This document shows, in pieces, positions 1-8,418 of a DNA stretch of 39,710 bases. Below the pieces are notes generated by a model, which did not search any database, had not been told where the DNA came from, and worked only from the letters and a program-made list of their open reading frames with translations. The first letter of the stretch is position 1; every line of letters starts with the position of its first letter. Position numbers and translations under genes: made by a program. Source of the stretch: Bdellovibrionales bacterium (GTDB lineage Bacteria; Bdellovibrionota; Bacteriovoracia; Bacteriovoracales; Bacteriovoracaceae); contig DAOWEO010000119.1 of NCBI GenBank assembly GCA_030638415.1, positions 1 to 39,710 of the forward strand, in the 5' to 3' direction.

Positions 1-1
1 C

Positions 2-742
2 TCTAAAGGAATAAATGTAGTTTTTGGAACAATAAAAGCAATGTTTAATGAAGCTTGTAGGCAAGGAGTTTTAAGGCATAGTCCTTTGGCTTACTTCAAG
101 CTTTTATCTGTTGAGCCTCGAGAGTCAAAATACATGACAGGGGATCAGATTAGTGACTTTTTACTATTTACTAAAAATAGAGACTATTACTCTTTGTATC
201 TTTTGGCATTTTTCACTGGGATGAGGCGAGGAGAGCTTGCAGGCCTAAAATGGAGTGCAGTAGACTTTTCAAATAATCAGATCACTGTACAGAGAATAAG
301 AGATCTGTTTGGAGTCAGAGAGACTACAAAAAGTAAAAAAATCCGTTTTGTTCCAATGTGTTCAGAATCAAGAGAGCTTTTGCTTGATCTAAATAAAAAG
401 AGAGATAATCAGGAGTTTGTTTTAGCTCATAAGTGTGGAGCATTATTTAATGTAAATATGTTCCATGTCTTTTTTAAGCGAGATCAAAAGGCCATAGGAA
501 TACCTAAAGAGGATCAACTAAGATTTCACGATCTCAGACATAGTTTTGCTAGTAATTTTATGAGAGCAGGAGGGGACATCTATAATCTGCAGAAGATTTT
601 AGGTCACAGCTCAGTTATGATGACTGAAATGTACTCTCACTTTTCTCCAAAATACCTACAAGATAGCGTGTCATTTATGACGTTAAAAAGAGATTCCTGT
701 CCAATTCCTAACCCAGAGAATAAATTGAGGTTAATCAAATAG
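2..742 (+). CDS. Tyrosine recombinase / phage-type integrase (5' end outside window)
   Basis: Site-specific recombinase that cuts and rejoins DNA through a covalent phosphotyrosine. The reading frame is open to the left edge of the window. Residues before the first ATG (position 41) continue the family's helical core-binding domain, so the gene starts outside the window and position 41 is not the true start. All catalytic residues are visible: Arg in GMRRGEL, the beta-hairpin Lys in TTKSKKIRF, His and Arg in HDLRH, His in LGHSS and the Tyr nucleophile in EMYSH. The catalytic domain therefore looks intact. The gene converges on tRNA-Val only 40 bp away, the usual arrangement at one end of a tRNA-integrated island or prophage. 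The target and the nature of the element cannot be judged from this window. Confidence 0.93.
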   Translation, partial: SKGINVVFGTIKAMFNEACRQGVLRHSPLAYFKLLSVEPRESKYMTGDQISDFLLFTKNRDYYSLYLLAFFTGMRRGELAGLKWSAVDFSNNQITVQRIRDLFGVRETTKSKKIRFVPMCSESRELLLDLNKKRDNQEFVLAHKCGALFNVNMFHVFFKRDQKAIGIPKEDQLRFHDLRHSFASNFMRAGGDIYNLQKILGHSSVMMTEMYSHFSPKYLQDSVSFMTLKRDSCPIPNPENKLRLIK

Positions 743-782
743 TCTAAGTGATGAGTATCATTAAAGAATTTTAGCAAAGTAA

Positions 783-830
783 TGGTGCGCACGACAAGGA
801 TTGAACTTGTGACCCCCTCGATGTCAACGA
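783..830. other. Candidate attachment site: 3' half of tRNA-Val
   Basis: Tyrosine recombinases commonly use the 3' half of a tRNA gene as their attachment core and restore the tRNA on integration. The intact tRNA-Val 3' end faces the integrase across 40 bp, so the right-hand junction should lie within the tRNA 3' half. The exact core cannot be set because the second copy would lie left of the window. Inferred from arrangement only. Confidence 0.4.
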
Positions 831-857
831 GGTGCTCTCCCACTGAGCTACGCGCGC
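783..857 (-). tRNA. tRNA-Val (GAC anticodon), CCA encoded
   Basis: Reading the minus strand gives a complete cloverleaf. It has a 7-bp acceptor stem GCGCGCG/CGTGCGC with one G-U pair, D-stem GCTC/GAGC and anticodon stem CCTCG/CGAGG. The anticodon loop TTGACAT presents GAC, which reads valine GUC/GUU. The T-arm is ACAAG-TTCAATC-CTTGT. The discriminator is A, followed by encoded CCA at 785-783. The 3' end faces the integrase gene, so this tRNA is the probable integration target. Confidence 0.96.
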
Positions 858-878
858 ATAGAGTGGTTGTCGATAGTA

Positions 879-906
879 AGGTTATCATTTAATACTCTCT
901 TGTCAA
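879..906 (-). promoter_or_regulatory. Putative sigma-70 promoter for tRNA-Val
   Basis: On the minus strand a perfect TTGACA (906-901) is followed after 16 bases by TAACCT (884-879), about 20 bases before the mature tRNA 5' end. The -35 box is strong and the -10 box weak. Confidence 0.4.
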
Positions 907-926
907 TGATATAAGCATGTAACAGA

Positions 927-956
927 TTGCTTTTGTTGACTTCCTGAGGGTAAAAT
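927..956 (+). promoter_or_regulatory. Possible promoter for the DsbA-like gene
   Basis: TTGCTT (927-932), an 18-base spacer and TAAAAT (951-956) lie about 45 bases before the start codon. The -10 box matches 5 of 6 bases and the -35 box is poor. Confidence 0.3.
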
Positions 957-999
957 GATGAGATAAATAGGTGTTAAATAATGCTTTTAAGGAGTTATG

Positions 1000-2049
1000 A
1001 TGATTAAGATATTTAGTTTGTGCATGCTTGTAGGAGTGCTTAGTTTAGGCTCAAGTTGCAGCAATTCAGCGCAGTCAAAGACGCAGTATGTTTTTAAAAA
1101 ATCCAAGGATAAAGAGGTTATTGCTCAATTTGCAAAAACTAAAATAACTAATAAAGAACTTATGAGTGGAATTTATGCAGAGGTCTTTGATCTTGAGAAA
1201 AAGATTTTTGATCTTAAGATGAATAGATTAAAAGCTATTATTTTACAAAAGTTAATGGAGAGTGATCCAAACCGTAAAGGCTTGTCGAATGATCAGTTTC
1301 TTGAAAAATATATTGCCACAAGTATTAAAGTTTCCAAAAAAGATATTGAGAAGTTTGTAAAAGAGAGAAAAATCCCTAAAGAGCAGCTTAATGATATGGT
1401 TAAAGGACAGATTAAAAAATTTCTAGAGATGGAAAAAAAGAAAGAAGCCGTTGAAGTGTGGATGGCCGAGAAGACTAAGAAGTTTCCTGTGAGTGTTTTC
1501 TTTGAGCAACCAATGAGACCAGTATTTGAAGTAAAAGTCACTGATCAAGATCCAAGTTGGGGTGATAAGAATGCTAAAGTGACCATTGTTGAGTTTTCTG
1601 ATTTTCAGTGTCCATTTTGCTCTAAAGCAGCAAAAATTATGGATCAAGTGAAAAAGCATTATGGTAAAAAAATTAGAGTGGTTTATAAGAACTTTCCACT
1701 ACCATTTCATCCACAGGCAAAACCGGCAGCCTTAGCTTCACTTTGCGCTAATGAGCAAGGGGATAGTTATTTTTGGAAGTACTACCATATGCTTTTTGAA
1801 AATCAAAATGCACTAGCAGATAGTAACTTGGTCGATTATGCTAAAAAGATTGGTTTGAATCAAAAGCAGTTTAAGAGCTGTTTGGAGAGTAAAAAATATC
1901 GCACCAAGCTTGAAGACGATATAAAGCAGGCTGGTGGTGACCTCGACATAAAATCAACTCCAACTTTTTACGTGAATGGTCAGTTAATTAATGGAGCATT
2001 ACCGCTTGAGGCCTTTCAGGAAGTGATTGACGCACAGCTTGAATTATAG
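1000..2049 (+). CDS. DsbA-family thiol:disulfide oxidoreductase, probable lipoprotein
   Basis: Exported thioredoxin-fold protein expected to form or isomerise disulfides in envelope proteins. The C-terminal half carries the active site CPFC (in DFQCPFCSKAA), the cis-Pro segment KSTPTFYVNG and the DsbA helical insertion. About 150 residues of Lys/Glu-rich helical sequence precede this domain, as in DsbA-like proteins with SurA-like or coiled N-terminal extensions. The N-terminus is a signal peptide ending in GSSC, a weak lipobox, so lipidation is probable but not certain. Two ATGs are adjacent at 997 and 1000. GGAG at 991-994 leaves only 2 bases to the first and 5 to the second, so 1000 is preferred. 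It is transcribed alone: a terminator follows directly. The small Cys-containing secreted proteins nearby could be substrates, but that is inference. Confidence 0.88.
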   Translation: MIKIFSLCMLVGVLSLGSSCSNSAQSKTQYVFKKSKDKEVIAQFAKTKITNKELMSGIYAEVFDLEKKIFDLKMNRLKAIILQKLMESDPNRKGLSNDQFLEKYIATSIKVSKKDIEKFVKERKIPKEQLNDMVKGQIKKFLEMEKKKEAVEVWMAEKTKKFPVSVFFEQPMRPVFEVKVTDQDPSWGDKNAKVTIVEFSDFQCPFCSKAAKIMDQVKKHYGKKIRVVYKNFPLPFHPQAKPAALASLCANEQGDSYFWKYYHMLFENQNALADSNLVDYAKKIGLNQKQFKSCLESKKYRTKLEDDIKQAGGDLDIKSTPTFYVNGQLINGALPLEAFQEVIDAQLEL

Positions 2050-2076
2050 CAAAAACAACTATTTATAAAGTAATTA

Positions 2077-2106
2077 GGTCGGGAGTTTTTGCCCGGCCTT
2101 TTTTTA
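2077..2106 (+). terminator. Rho-independent terminator after the DsbA-like gene
   Basis: GGTCGGG (2077-2083) pairs with CCCGGCC (2092-2098), with one wobble pair, around an 8-base loop. A run of seven T follows directly. Confidence 0.88.
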
Positions 2107-2120
2107 TTTTCCAAAACTAC

Positions 2121-2126
2121 TATAAT
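2121..2126 (+). promoter_or_regulatory. Consensus -10 box upstream of the coiled-coil gene
   Basis: Perfect TATAAT 42 bases before the ATG at 2169, just after the preceding terminator. No good -35 box is visible at 16-18 bases upstream, so the promoter may need an activator or another sigma factor. Confidence 0.4.
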
Positions 2127-2168
2127 GATAGTGTAGAAGTTTGTTTCACTTTATAGAAGGGTCTCGAT

Positions 2169-4094
2169 ATGGAAATTAATGATTACTCACAACGCTTATC
2201 TGATCAAAGGGCCATGTACCAAGATCGTGCTGACTCCTTGAAAGAGAGCTATGATGCTGATGTCGAAAATATTGAAGAGACGAGTGCTACGCGAAATGAA
2301 AGTCAAAAGAGTTCATATAAAAAGAGTTTAGAACGTATTGATAGTGAACATAAAGATTATATGAGCGAGGCGGACCATAGTACCAAAGAGTTAATTGAAA
2401 ATAGAAATAAAGATTATAGAAATCGCTTAGAAGACCAATTAGCAGGATTTAACCGCGATAAGAGAATTTCTAGTGAGAAAAGTCGCAATAGGTTAGATCA
2501 TTTAGAAAAGTCTTTTAATGACACTATAGAGCATTCTACGACCTCATCAAAAAATAGAAATGAATATTTAGATAATAAGTATACACAACGCTTAGATGAA
2601 ATTACTGACAATTACCAGGATGCTACAAGAGATTTAGAGCACAAGGTAGAATCTTCAGTACGTGTAGCACTAAGTGATGGTCAAAAAGAGCAGCAACGAT
2701 TAGTTACAAGAACATCTGATGAGCGTAGAGAGCTAGTCCATTCAAATAAAAAATTACAAAATATGCAGCAAGACCAATATGGCGCCACTCTAGAAGCTTT
2801 ACGTAAAACTAATACTGAAGAAGGCGAAATAAGAGATGCGCATCATAAGTCACTACTTACACAGCAGAGAAATAAAAATGCAAGTGAGATTGGTGATATG
2901 AATGAGCAGTACCGTAGCCTGTCTACAATGTTAACTAACAAAATGCAGAGTGAGCAGAGAACCATGTCTGCTCAAAATACAAAGACAACTGCTGATTTGG
3001 AAGACCGCTTTAGAAAAGATCTTCGTAGTATGAGGCATAAAACAGATCGTATACAACAGACTGTGGCTGCTGTATCACAGGATGCAGAAGTGAGAAAGGT
3101 CAAAAGTGCAGCCCAGCAACACGAGGCAAATTTAAATAATCAGATTAAAGAGTTACGCTTGCGAAGTGCTCTTGATCAGGAAAAGTCTATTGATGGCCAA
3201 AGGAAGTTATTAACGGAAAAAAAAGCAGCATTTCAAAAAATTATTGAAGGTGATCGTTTGGATTTTGCTAACCATAACCGAGACATGTCTGAGAAATTTG
3301 ATAAAGAGAAAAGTATGTTATTAGATAAGACATCTAAATCTCTCAATAGTTCTAATCTTGAAAATGAGATGAAATTAGCTCAACATACAATGAGTGCGAA
3401 TAAGCGTTTGGATAATCAGAAACGTGAGTTTGGTAAGGTTGTTCAGCAGATGACCAATAAGAATATGGCGTCTGTAGATGATTTAAAACAAGATTTTGCA
3501 CAGGATAAAACTCAGTTTATTGAGGAGAATAAGCGGGCAACCCACAATCAACTGCAAGATCAAAAAGACTTCTATGATACAAAAATTGAAAAGCTGACTG
3601 GTAGTTATGAGCAACGTATAGAAGCTACAGATAAAACTATTGCTCAGATGAGAGCTAAGTTTGATCAGCAGTTAACAGGACTGCGCACAAGGGTTGCAGA
3701 AACAGCGAGAGAAGAGAAAAAGATGAGTCAGCAAGAAAAAGTAGAGATGCACAGGTCATTTCAGCGTGATCTTGCCATTCATGACAGAGATGCACAAAAG
3801 CAACTGATGACACTTAAAGGGTCGTTTGATAAGCAGATGAATGATACTAAAAATAGAAATGATGCTCGCACCACGCATTTGGTGCAAAGGTATACTAAGC
3901 AGATTGACCAGATGAGTGCGGACAATAAGAGAGAGGTAAAGATGCTTACTTCTAACTCACAACGTGAAATCTTACGCTTAAAGGATGCTGCACAGGCTAA
4001 ATATGAGAATCTAAAATTACAGTATGATAATAAGTTTATGGCACTACAAGAAGCACATAAAGAAAGTAATAAGGATTCTAATAAGTTAGCATAG
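2169..4094 (+). CDS. Large coiled-coil protein, unknown function
   Basis: I recognise no catalytic domain. The 641-residue protein is almost entirely polar and helical (Lys, Glu, Gln, Asp, Asn, Arg, Ser), and I find no Pro, Cys or Trp in it. There is no signal peptide or membrane segment, so it should be a long cytoplasmic rod. Regularly spaced aromatic or Leu residues next to Arg/Asp clusters, for example KDYRNRLEDQL, NKYTQRLDEI and QRYTKQIDQM, suggest a repeat beneath the coiled coil. GAAGGG about 9 bases before the ATG serves as ribosome binding site. The gene stands alone, with a terminator before it and a new promoter after it. It could be a scaffold or filament-forming cytoskeletal protein comparable to bacterial intermediate-filament-like proteins, but composition alone cannot show that. 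Confidence 0.8.
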   Translation: MEINDYSQRLSDQRAMYQDRADSLKESYDADVENIEETSATRNESQKSSYKKSLERIDSEHKDYMSEADHSTKELIENRNKDYRNRLEDQLAGFNRDKRISSEKSRNRLDHLEKSFNDTIEHSTTSSKNRNEYLDNKYTQRLDEITDNYQDATRDLEHKVESSVRVALSDGQKEQQRLVTRTSDERRELVHSNKKLQNMQQDQYGATLEALRKTNTEEGEIRDAHHKSLLTQQRNKNASEIGDMNEQYRSLSTMLTNKMQSEQRTMSAQNTKTTADLEDRFRKDLRSMRHKTDRIQQTVAAVSQDAEVRKVKSAAQQHEANLNNQIKELRLRSALDQEKSIDGQRKLLTEKKAAFQKIIEGDRLDFANHNRDMSEKFDKEKSMLLDKTSKSLNSSNLENEMKLAQHTMSANKRLDNQKREFGKVVQQMTNKNMASVDDLKQDFAQDKTQFIEENKRATHNQLQDQKDFYDTKIEKLTGSYEQRIEATDKTIAQMRAKFDQQLTGLRTRVAETAREEKKMSQQEKVEMHRSFQRDLAIHDRDAQKQLMTLKGSFDKQMNDTKNRNDARTTHLVQRYTKQIDQMSADNKREVKMLTSNSQREILRLKDAAQAKYENLKLQYDNKFMALQEAHKESNKDSNKLA

Positions 4095-4204
4095 ATAAAC
4101 AAGATTAATAAATAATGTTTAAATAGTATTTTCAACCACCTACATACTTTACCGAGAAGACACATGTAAACTTTACAGATGCACTGCGTTATCTGCGTAA
4201 GTTT

Positions 4205-4212
4205 GGTATAAC
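4205..4212 (+). promoter_or_regulatory. Possible promoter for the subtilisin gene
   Basis: TATAAC (4207-4212) sits 37 bases before the ATG. The preceding GG (4205-4206) gives only a partial extended -10 (TTGGTATAAC). No convincing -35 box. Confidence 0.3.
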
Positions 4213-4248
4213 TATGGAACACTTTGTTTCTTTTTTCAGTGAGGTTAC

Positions 4249-7200
4249 ATGAAAAAATTGTTTTTAATCTTCCTACTTGCCCATTTACTTTCATCATGTT
4301 CAAAGGTTGAGTCGCTGTCTTCTGAGATCAAACCTCCAGAGGTTATTTCGACGCAGGATCATAAGGCATTATTGAAGCAAAATGCAGCAGAGCAGGACAA
4401 AATTAACATTGTAAAAGCTAACGATATGATTGCAATTGCTGATGATGGCCAGTTTATGGCACTGACTGAACAGATTAAAGCACTTGGTGGAATAGTGATT
4501 TTTTCAGATGCTAAAACAAGTTATGTGAATTTTTCACTCTCTTCAGCTTCGACCTTAAGCATATTAGATAGTGGAGTTTTTCTTAAATTGTCTATTGATA
4601 AAAAAGTAGAAGCAGAGTTGAAACTAGATGTTCAGCTAGATCCAAATGGGAGTGTTAGCAGTGCCGTTTCTAGAACTGAAACTCCTCAAGACTTATATCC
4701 TACTCACTTGATGAAAGTGGATTCTTTGCAAGAAGAGTTTGAAACTAGATACGATACAAAACTTGATGGCAGTAGTGCTACAATTATTATTGCTGATACG
4801 GGACTAGATATTTCGCGAACAGATGCATTTCAAGATCGCATTGTTGAGTTGCATACGTTACGTCAAAGTGATCATGCACTACTTTTTGATGCTGAGACAA
4901 TAGAAAAAGATGGGAAAGAATTTTACCACGTATCATACCAAGGTATTGATATTGATATTGAAAAGAGTGATAAGCTCAGTGGTGCTACGGAAGCGTATAT
5001 TGGGCTTTTTGCAGAAGCACAATTTAAAAATCCTCGTGGTTATAACACATATGATTTTAACCAAGATGGTAAGGACACTGGGATTTTTCCTGTAGTTGTT
5101 ATAAAAAAAGAGAACTCACCGTATGAAGCATACATTAATGTAAATACTTCTTTGATGTATGGTGCAGATTATGGAGATAATTCAATTGAAGATGAAAATG
5201 TATTAATTGATTTTAACTGGGTAGCAAAAAATCTTAAGGATCGTTACGTATCACATAAATCTAATCCACTTAAAAGTTATTATAAGTATACAACTAGAAC
5301 AGATATTATTTTCGAAGGTGCTCTTGTTACAGACCGTAATAAAGGTGTGATGAATATTGCTATCACTTTAGGAGTTGGAAATGAGTTAGATGTTGATGGT
5401 AAACTGAAGCCAATTGCTCAGTTACCTACAGGTGGTAATGTATATATGATGGGCCTTACTGGCTTTGATATTATGGGTCACGGAACTCACTGTGCTGGTA
5501 TTGCTGCTGGTAACTTTGAGACGGCACAAGAATTTTCTTCTGCCGCACCAAATGCAAAAATTATCGGGCTAACTTATCTTGGAGCTCAGGTATCAAATGG
5601 AGCGTTTTTCAACCGTATCTTAAAAATATCTCAAGACCATAAAAACAGCGTGTTTAGTTTTAGCTTTGGTGGAAATATCGCTATCAATGATACTCAAAAT
5701 GAGTCAGCAATGCTGTTTGATAGAGTATCTCAAGTATATAGTACTGTTTTTGTAAAGGCTGCAGGTAATGAGGGTCCAGCTCTTAATACACATGGTATTA
5801 CAATTTCAAAAAATATGATTGCAGTTGCAAATTACTATTCAACAGATTCTCGTGGGACTTACTCTCATGGTAATTTTGAGGATGGTCAATACTTTCTTGA
5901 GACAACATCTTCTCGAGGGCCAATGATTGACGGTGCTTTAAAACCTGATATTGGAGCTCCAGGATGGGTGATGTCATCTGTTCCTTTGGCGAAATCATTA
6001 GGATCTAAAAAGAATGGTTCTTTTCAATATTGGCCAGGAACCTCTATGGCCGCACCAAATGTCGCTGGTGTTGTTGCTCTACTTTATGATGCAGCAGAAA
6101 AATCAGGTCAGGGTAATAGCGAAGGACCTTCAGTAAGTGTTGATAAAATTCAACGTGCACTTTGGAACTCTGCTCTACCTTATAGTATTTTAAGAGGAGC
6201 AGAATGTCGTGCTAAGCAGGATGGATCATTAGCTTCTAAATGTAATTTAAAAGAGTCTAAATATGAATACCAATGGGTTGAAGGTGGAGCGGGTCGAATT
6301 AATGCTTTAGGAGCATGGAATGTATTAGAAAATCTTCTTGATGAGAAACCACAATTTTTTACAGTGGAGACAGCATCTGTACTAAATAACTATAGAGGTA
6401 AAGCTGCAGGTTATTTTAATATTATCAAAGATGAAATTCCAAAGCATATTGATTTTAAAGTATCTTTAGATGCAAGTGGTGGACAGGAAGGACTTGACTC
6501 TTTAGCAATGCATGAAAAATTTCGTTTACAGATTCCTGCCAATATTGATTGGTTATCTTTTGATGTTAACTCAGTAAAAAAAGAGAAACTTGTTGATGTA
6601 TTTGGTGGAGAAATTGTAAACTTAAGAGTTTTTGTGAATCGTACCAAGCTTATGAAAAATGGACGGATAAAAGCAGGAATGCATAGTGCTGTGATAAAAG
6701 CTTTTGGTGTAGATAATAAAGATCTATTTAAATTTATGATTCCTATAACGATGATTGGTTATGATACACAGTTTGATCCAAATATTGATAACTACCAATT
6801 AAGTGCTAAAGGATTTGTACAAGGTGGACAATTTGCACGCTACTTTTTACCGATTACTTCTGAGAACGAAGCACTGGTAATTGATCTTGGTGTAGATGGA
6901 ACAATGCCTGGTGATGTTAGTTTAGTTGTATTTCATGATGGAATGCAGATTACCCAAAAGCCAATGTGGACCTTGAGTAATCCTGTGTATGGACAGGGAC
7001 GTAACAATACCCACTTTGTAGTAAAAGGTAAGCCAGGACTATATGAAATTATTTTAAAGGCAGATGCTGGAGCACTATTTTCATATAAAGATCTTACAGG
7101 TTCTTTTTATAACTTAACTGTTAGCCGTATGGCCCTAAAAGTACAAGATGTCGTTAAAGAGAGTTCTGGAAAAGATTTTAAAGTAACTTTAAAAGGTGTT

Positions 7201-7791
7201 AACAATCCTGGAGGAACTTTAAGAATTGCTGCTGCTGGTGTTGTAATGAAAAAAATGCATATGAGTGACAGTATTGATATTGCTCAGCAGGAAAATATTG
7301 ATGTAACAATTATATTGGAAGAAAGATTTCAGGCAATGGAAATAAAAACTAGTTACATGGGAACTACTAAAGAAGTTGATATTGATACTCAATTGCTAAA
7401 TGCAAAAGGTGAAGTTGTCGCTGAATCTGGGAATAAAGATTCTACAGAACTTATGCAAGCTGCACTTCCTGCAGGAGTCTATACGCTTAGAGTTGCAGGT
7501 TATAGTATTCCGGGTGGGGAAAAGATACAAATTAACTACTCTATTAGTAAGATACTTAAGCAACCACTTGTATTAGCAGATAAATTTGTAGGCCCTGCAG
7601 AACTTGTTCTTGCGAAAGGGAAGCGAATTTTTCATAATCAAGAGTTTGATGCTGTAGCAAGTTTTACTATGGATCAGGTCGACAAAGCTAGTGATCTTGA
7701 AGGATATACGGCAGTACTTTCTGCAGAAGTTGTGGGGATGGATGGTAACGGTCCTGCAGATGCTTCTACTGTATTTAGTCAAGAACTCTAA
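4249..7791 (+). CDS. Subtilisin-family (S8) serine protease lipoprotein, TPP II-like layout
   Basis: Exported peptidase. The signal peptide ends in LLSSC, so it is probably lipid-anchored at Cys17. The triad is complete: Asp183 (IIIADTGLD), His411 (GHGTHCAG) and Ser599 (GTSMAAP), with the oxyanion Asn in AAGNEGP. The Asp-His spacing (228 residues) is far longer than in ordinary subtilisins. Together with the His-Ser spacing (188) it resembles tripeptidyl-peptidase II, whose triad I recall as Asp44/His264/Ser449. About 500 mostly beta residues follow the catalytic domain, and about 170 residues precede it, perhaps a propeptide. GAGG before the ATG is the ribosome binding site; the gene is monocistronic with a strong terminator. 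A role in digesting external or prey protein is inference, and cleavage specificity cannot be read from sequence. Confidence 0.93.
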   Translation: MKKLFLIFLLAHLLSSCSKVESLSSEIKPPEVISTQDHKALLKQNAAEQDKINIVKANDMIAIADDGQFMALTEQIKALGGIVIFSDAKTSYVNFSLSSASTLSILDSGVFLKLSIDKKVEAELKLDVQLDPNGSVSSAVSRTETPQDLYPTHLMKVDSLQEEFETRYDTKLDGSSATIIIADTGLDISRTDAFQDRIVELHTLRQSDHALLFDAETIEKDGKEFYHVSYQGIDIDIEKSDKLSGATEAYIGLFAEAQFKNPRGYNTYDFNQDGKDTGIFPVVVIKKENSPYEAYINVNTSLMYGADYGDNSIEDENVLIDFNWVAKNLKDRYVSHKSNPLKSYYKYTTRTDIIFEGALVTDRNKGVMNIAITLGVGNELDVDGKLKPIAQLPTGGNVYMMGLTGFDIMGHGTHCAGIAAGNFETAQEFSSAAPNAKIIGLTYLGAQVSNGAFFNRILKISQDHKNSVFSFSFGGNIAINDTQNESAMLFDRVSQVYSTVFVKAAGNEGPALNTHGITISKNMIAVANYYSTDSRGTYSHGNFEDGQYFLETTSSRGPMIDGALKPDIGAPGWVMSSVPLAKSLGSKKNGSFQYWPGTSMAAPNVAGVVALLYDAAEKSGQGNSEGPSVSVDKIQRALWNSALPYSILRGAECRAKQDGSLASKCNLKESKYEYQWVEGGAGRINALGAWNVLENLLDEKPQFFTVETASVLNNYRGKAAGYFNIIKDEIPKHIDFKVSLDASGGQEGLDSLAMHEKFRLQIPANIDWLSFDVNSVKKEKLVDVFGGEIVNLRVFVNRTKLMKNGRIKAGMHSAVIKAFGVDNKDLFKFMIPITMIGYDTQFDPNIDNYQLSAKGFVQGGQFARYFLPITSENEALVIDLGVDGTMPGDVSLVVFHDGMQITQKPMWTLSNPVYGQGRNNTHFVVKGKPGLYEIILKADAGALFSYKDLTGSFYNLTVSRMALKVQDVVKESSGKDFKVTLKGVNNPGGTLRIAAAGVVMKKMHMSDSIDIAQQENIDVTIILEERFQAMEIKTSYMGTTKEVDIDTQLLNAKGEVVAESGNKDSTELMQAALPAGVYTLRVAGYSIPGGEKIQINYSISKILKQPLVLADKFVGPAELVLAKGKRIFHNQEFDAVASFTMDQVDKASDLEGYTAVLSAEVVGMDGNGPADASTVFSQEL

Positions 7792-7813
7792 TACCCAGTC
7801 AGAATTTATATAT

Positions 7814-7846
7814 AAAAAAGAGGACTATTTTAGTCCTCTTTTTTTT
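7814..7846 (+). terminator. Strong Rho-independent terminator
   Basis: A perfect 14-bp stem (7814-7827 with 7831-7844), core AGAGGACTA, surrounds a 3-base loop and ends in a T run. The A run on the left side could also let it act on the other strand. Confidence 0.93.
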
Positions 7847-7863
7847 GCCTTAATAGCCTGTGT

Positions 7864-7892
7864 TTGTAACAAAGGTCTTATTAAGTTAAAAT
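7864..7892 (+). promoter_or_regulatory. Putative sigma-70 promoter
   Basis: TTGTAA (7864-7869), a 17-base spacer and TAAAAT (7887-7892), 22 bases before the ATG at 7915, directly after the terminator. AAGGAG lies between the expected transcript start and the ATG. Confidence 0.5.
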
Positions 7893-7914
7893 TTTATTAT
7901 TCAAGGAGTGAATT

Positions 7915-8310
7915 ATGTTAAAAAAAACAATGATTGTTTTAAGTTTTCTATTTATCAGCTCAATTCAAGCAAAAGTTTTTGATAGCTTTATCTGTTACAC
8001 CGAGCGTGACATGGCGGTAATATACGGGATAAAACAGGATATTATGTCTCATTCAAGCATGAATGTTCATTATGGAAAGTTGGAGACTAATCCACTTGTG
8101 ATGCCACTAAATATTACTAAATTTGACCGAGTAAATTCTACAGCTGAAGCAACTTCAGTTGACCCTGAAACAGGTAATACCATCTTAAAAATTTCTATCC
8201 AAGGAATGATGGGTCTAGTCTATTTAGATTTACGAGACTTCGCAGGTAGTGAGGAGACTCTCTTTGAAGAGGTTGATGCTATGTGCTATTTCGGATATGT
8301 TCAAGACTAG
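7915..8310 (+). CDS. Small secreted protein, unknown function
   Basis: I do not recognise the family. The 131-residue product has a clear Sec signal peptide (Lys-Lys, hydrophobic core, ISSIQA before KVFDSF), leaving a mature protein of about 110 residues. Two Cys, in FICYTERD near the mature N-terminus and in DAMCYFGY near the C-terminus, could form one disulfide tying the ends together. It has its own promoter and an AAGGAG ribosome binding site, and lies between two secreted hydrolase genes. No catalytic motif is visible, so an inhibitor, binding protein or effector are all open. Confidence 0.75.
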   Translation: MLKKTMIVLSFLFISSIQAKVFDSFICYTERDMAVIYGIKQDIMSHSSMNVHYGKLETNPLVMPLNITKFDRVNSTAEATSVDPETGNTILKISIQGMMGLVYLDLRDFAGSEETLFEEVDAMCYFGYVQD

Positions 8311-8418
8311 TAGTTGATCAACATGTTCTAATTTGTTTACTTCTTTTTTAGATAGATCTTTTTTTCTTATCTTTTTTTTTGATGTGCCGATGAAGTTATA
8401 TCAACGCTTGGAGGCTCA

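Noticed and set aside
637..888. 83-aa minus-strand open frame across the integrase end
   Set aside because: It runs through the tRNA-Val gene and the antisense of the integrase; no ribosome binding site and no plausible product.
3779..4303. 174-aa minus-strand open frame
   Set aside because: Antisense to the coiled-coil gene, Cys/Leu/Ser-rich shadow composition, no ribosome binding site.
8312..8321. GTTGATCAAC palindrome after the 131-aa gene
   Set aside because: Ten bases without spacing or T run; not a convincing terminator or operator.
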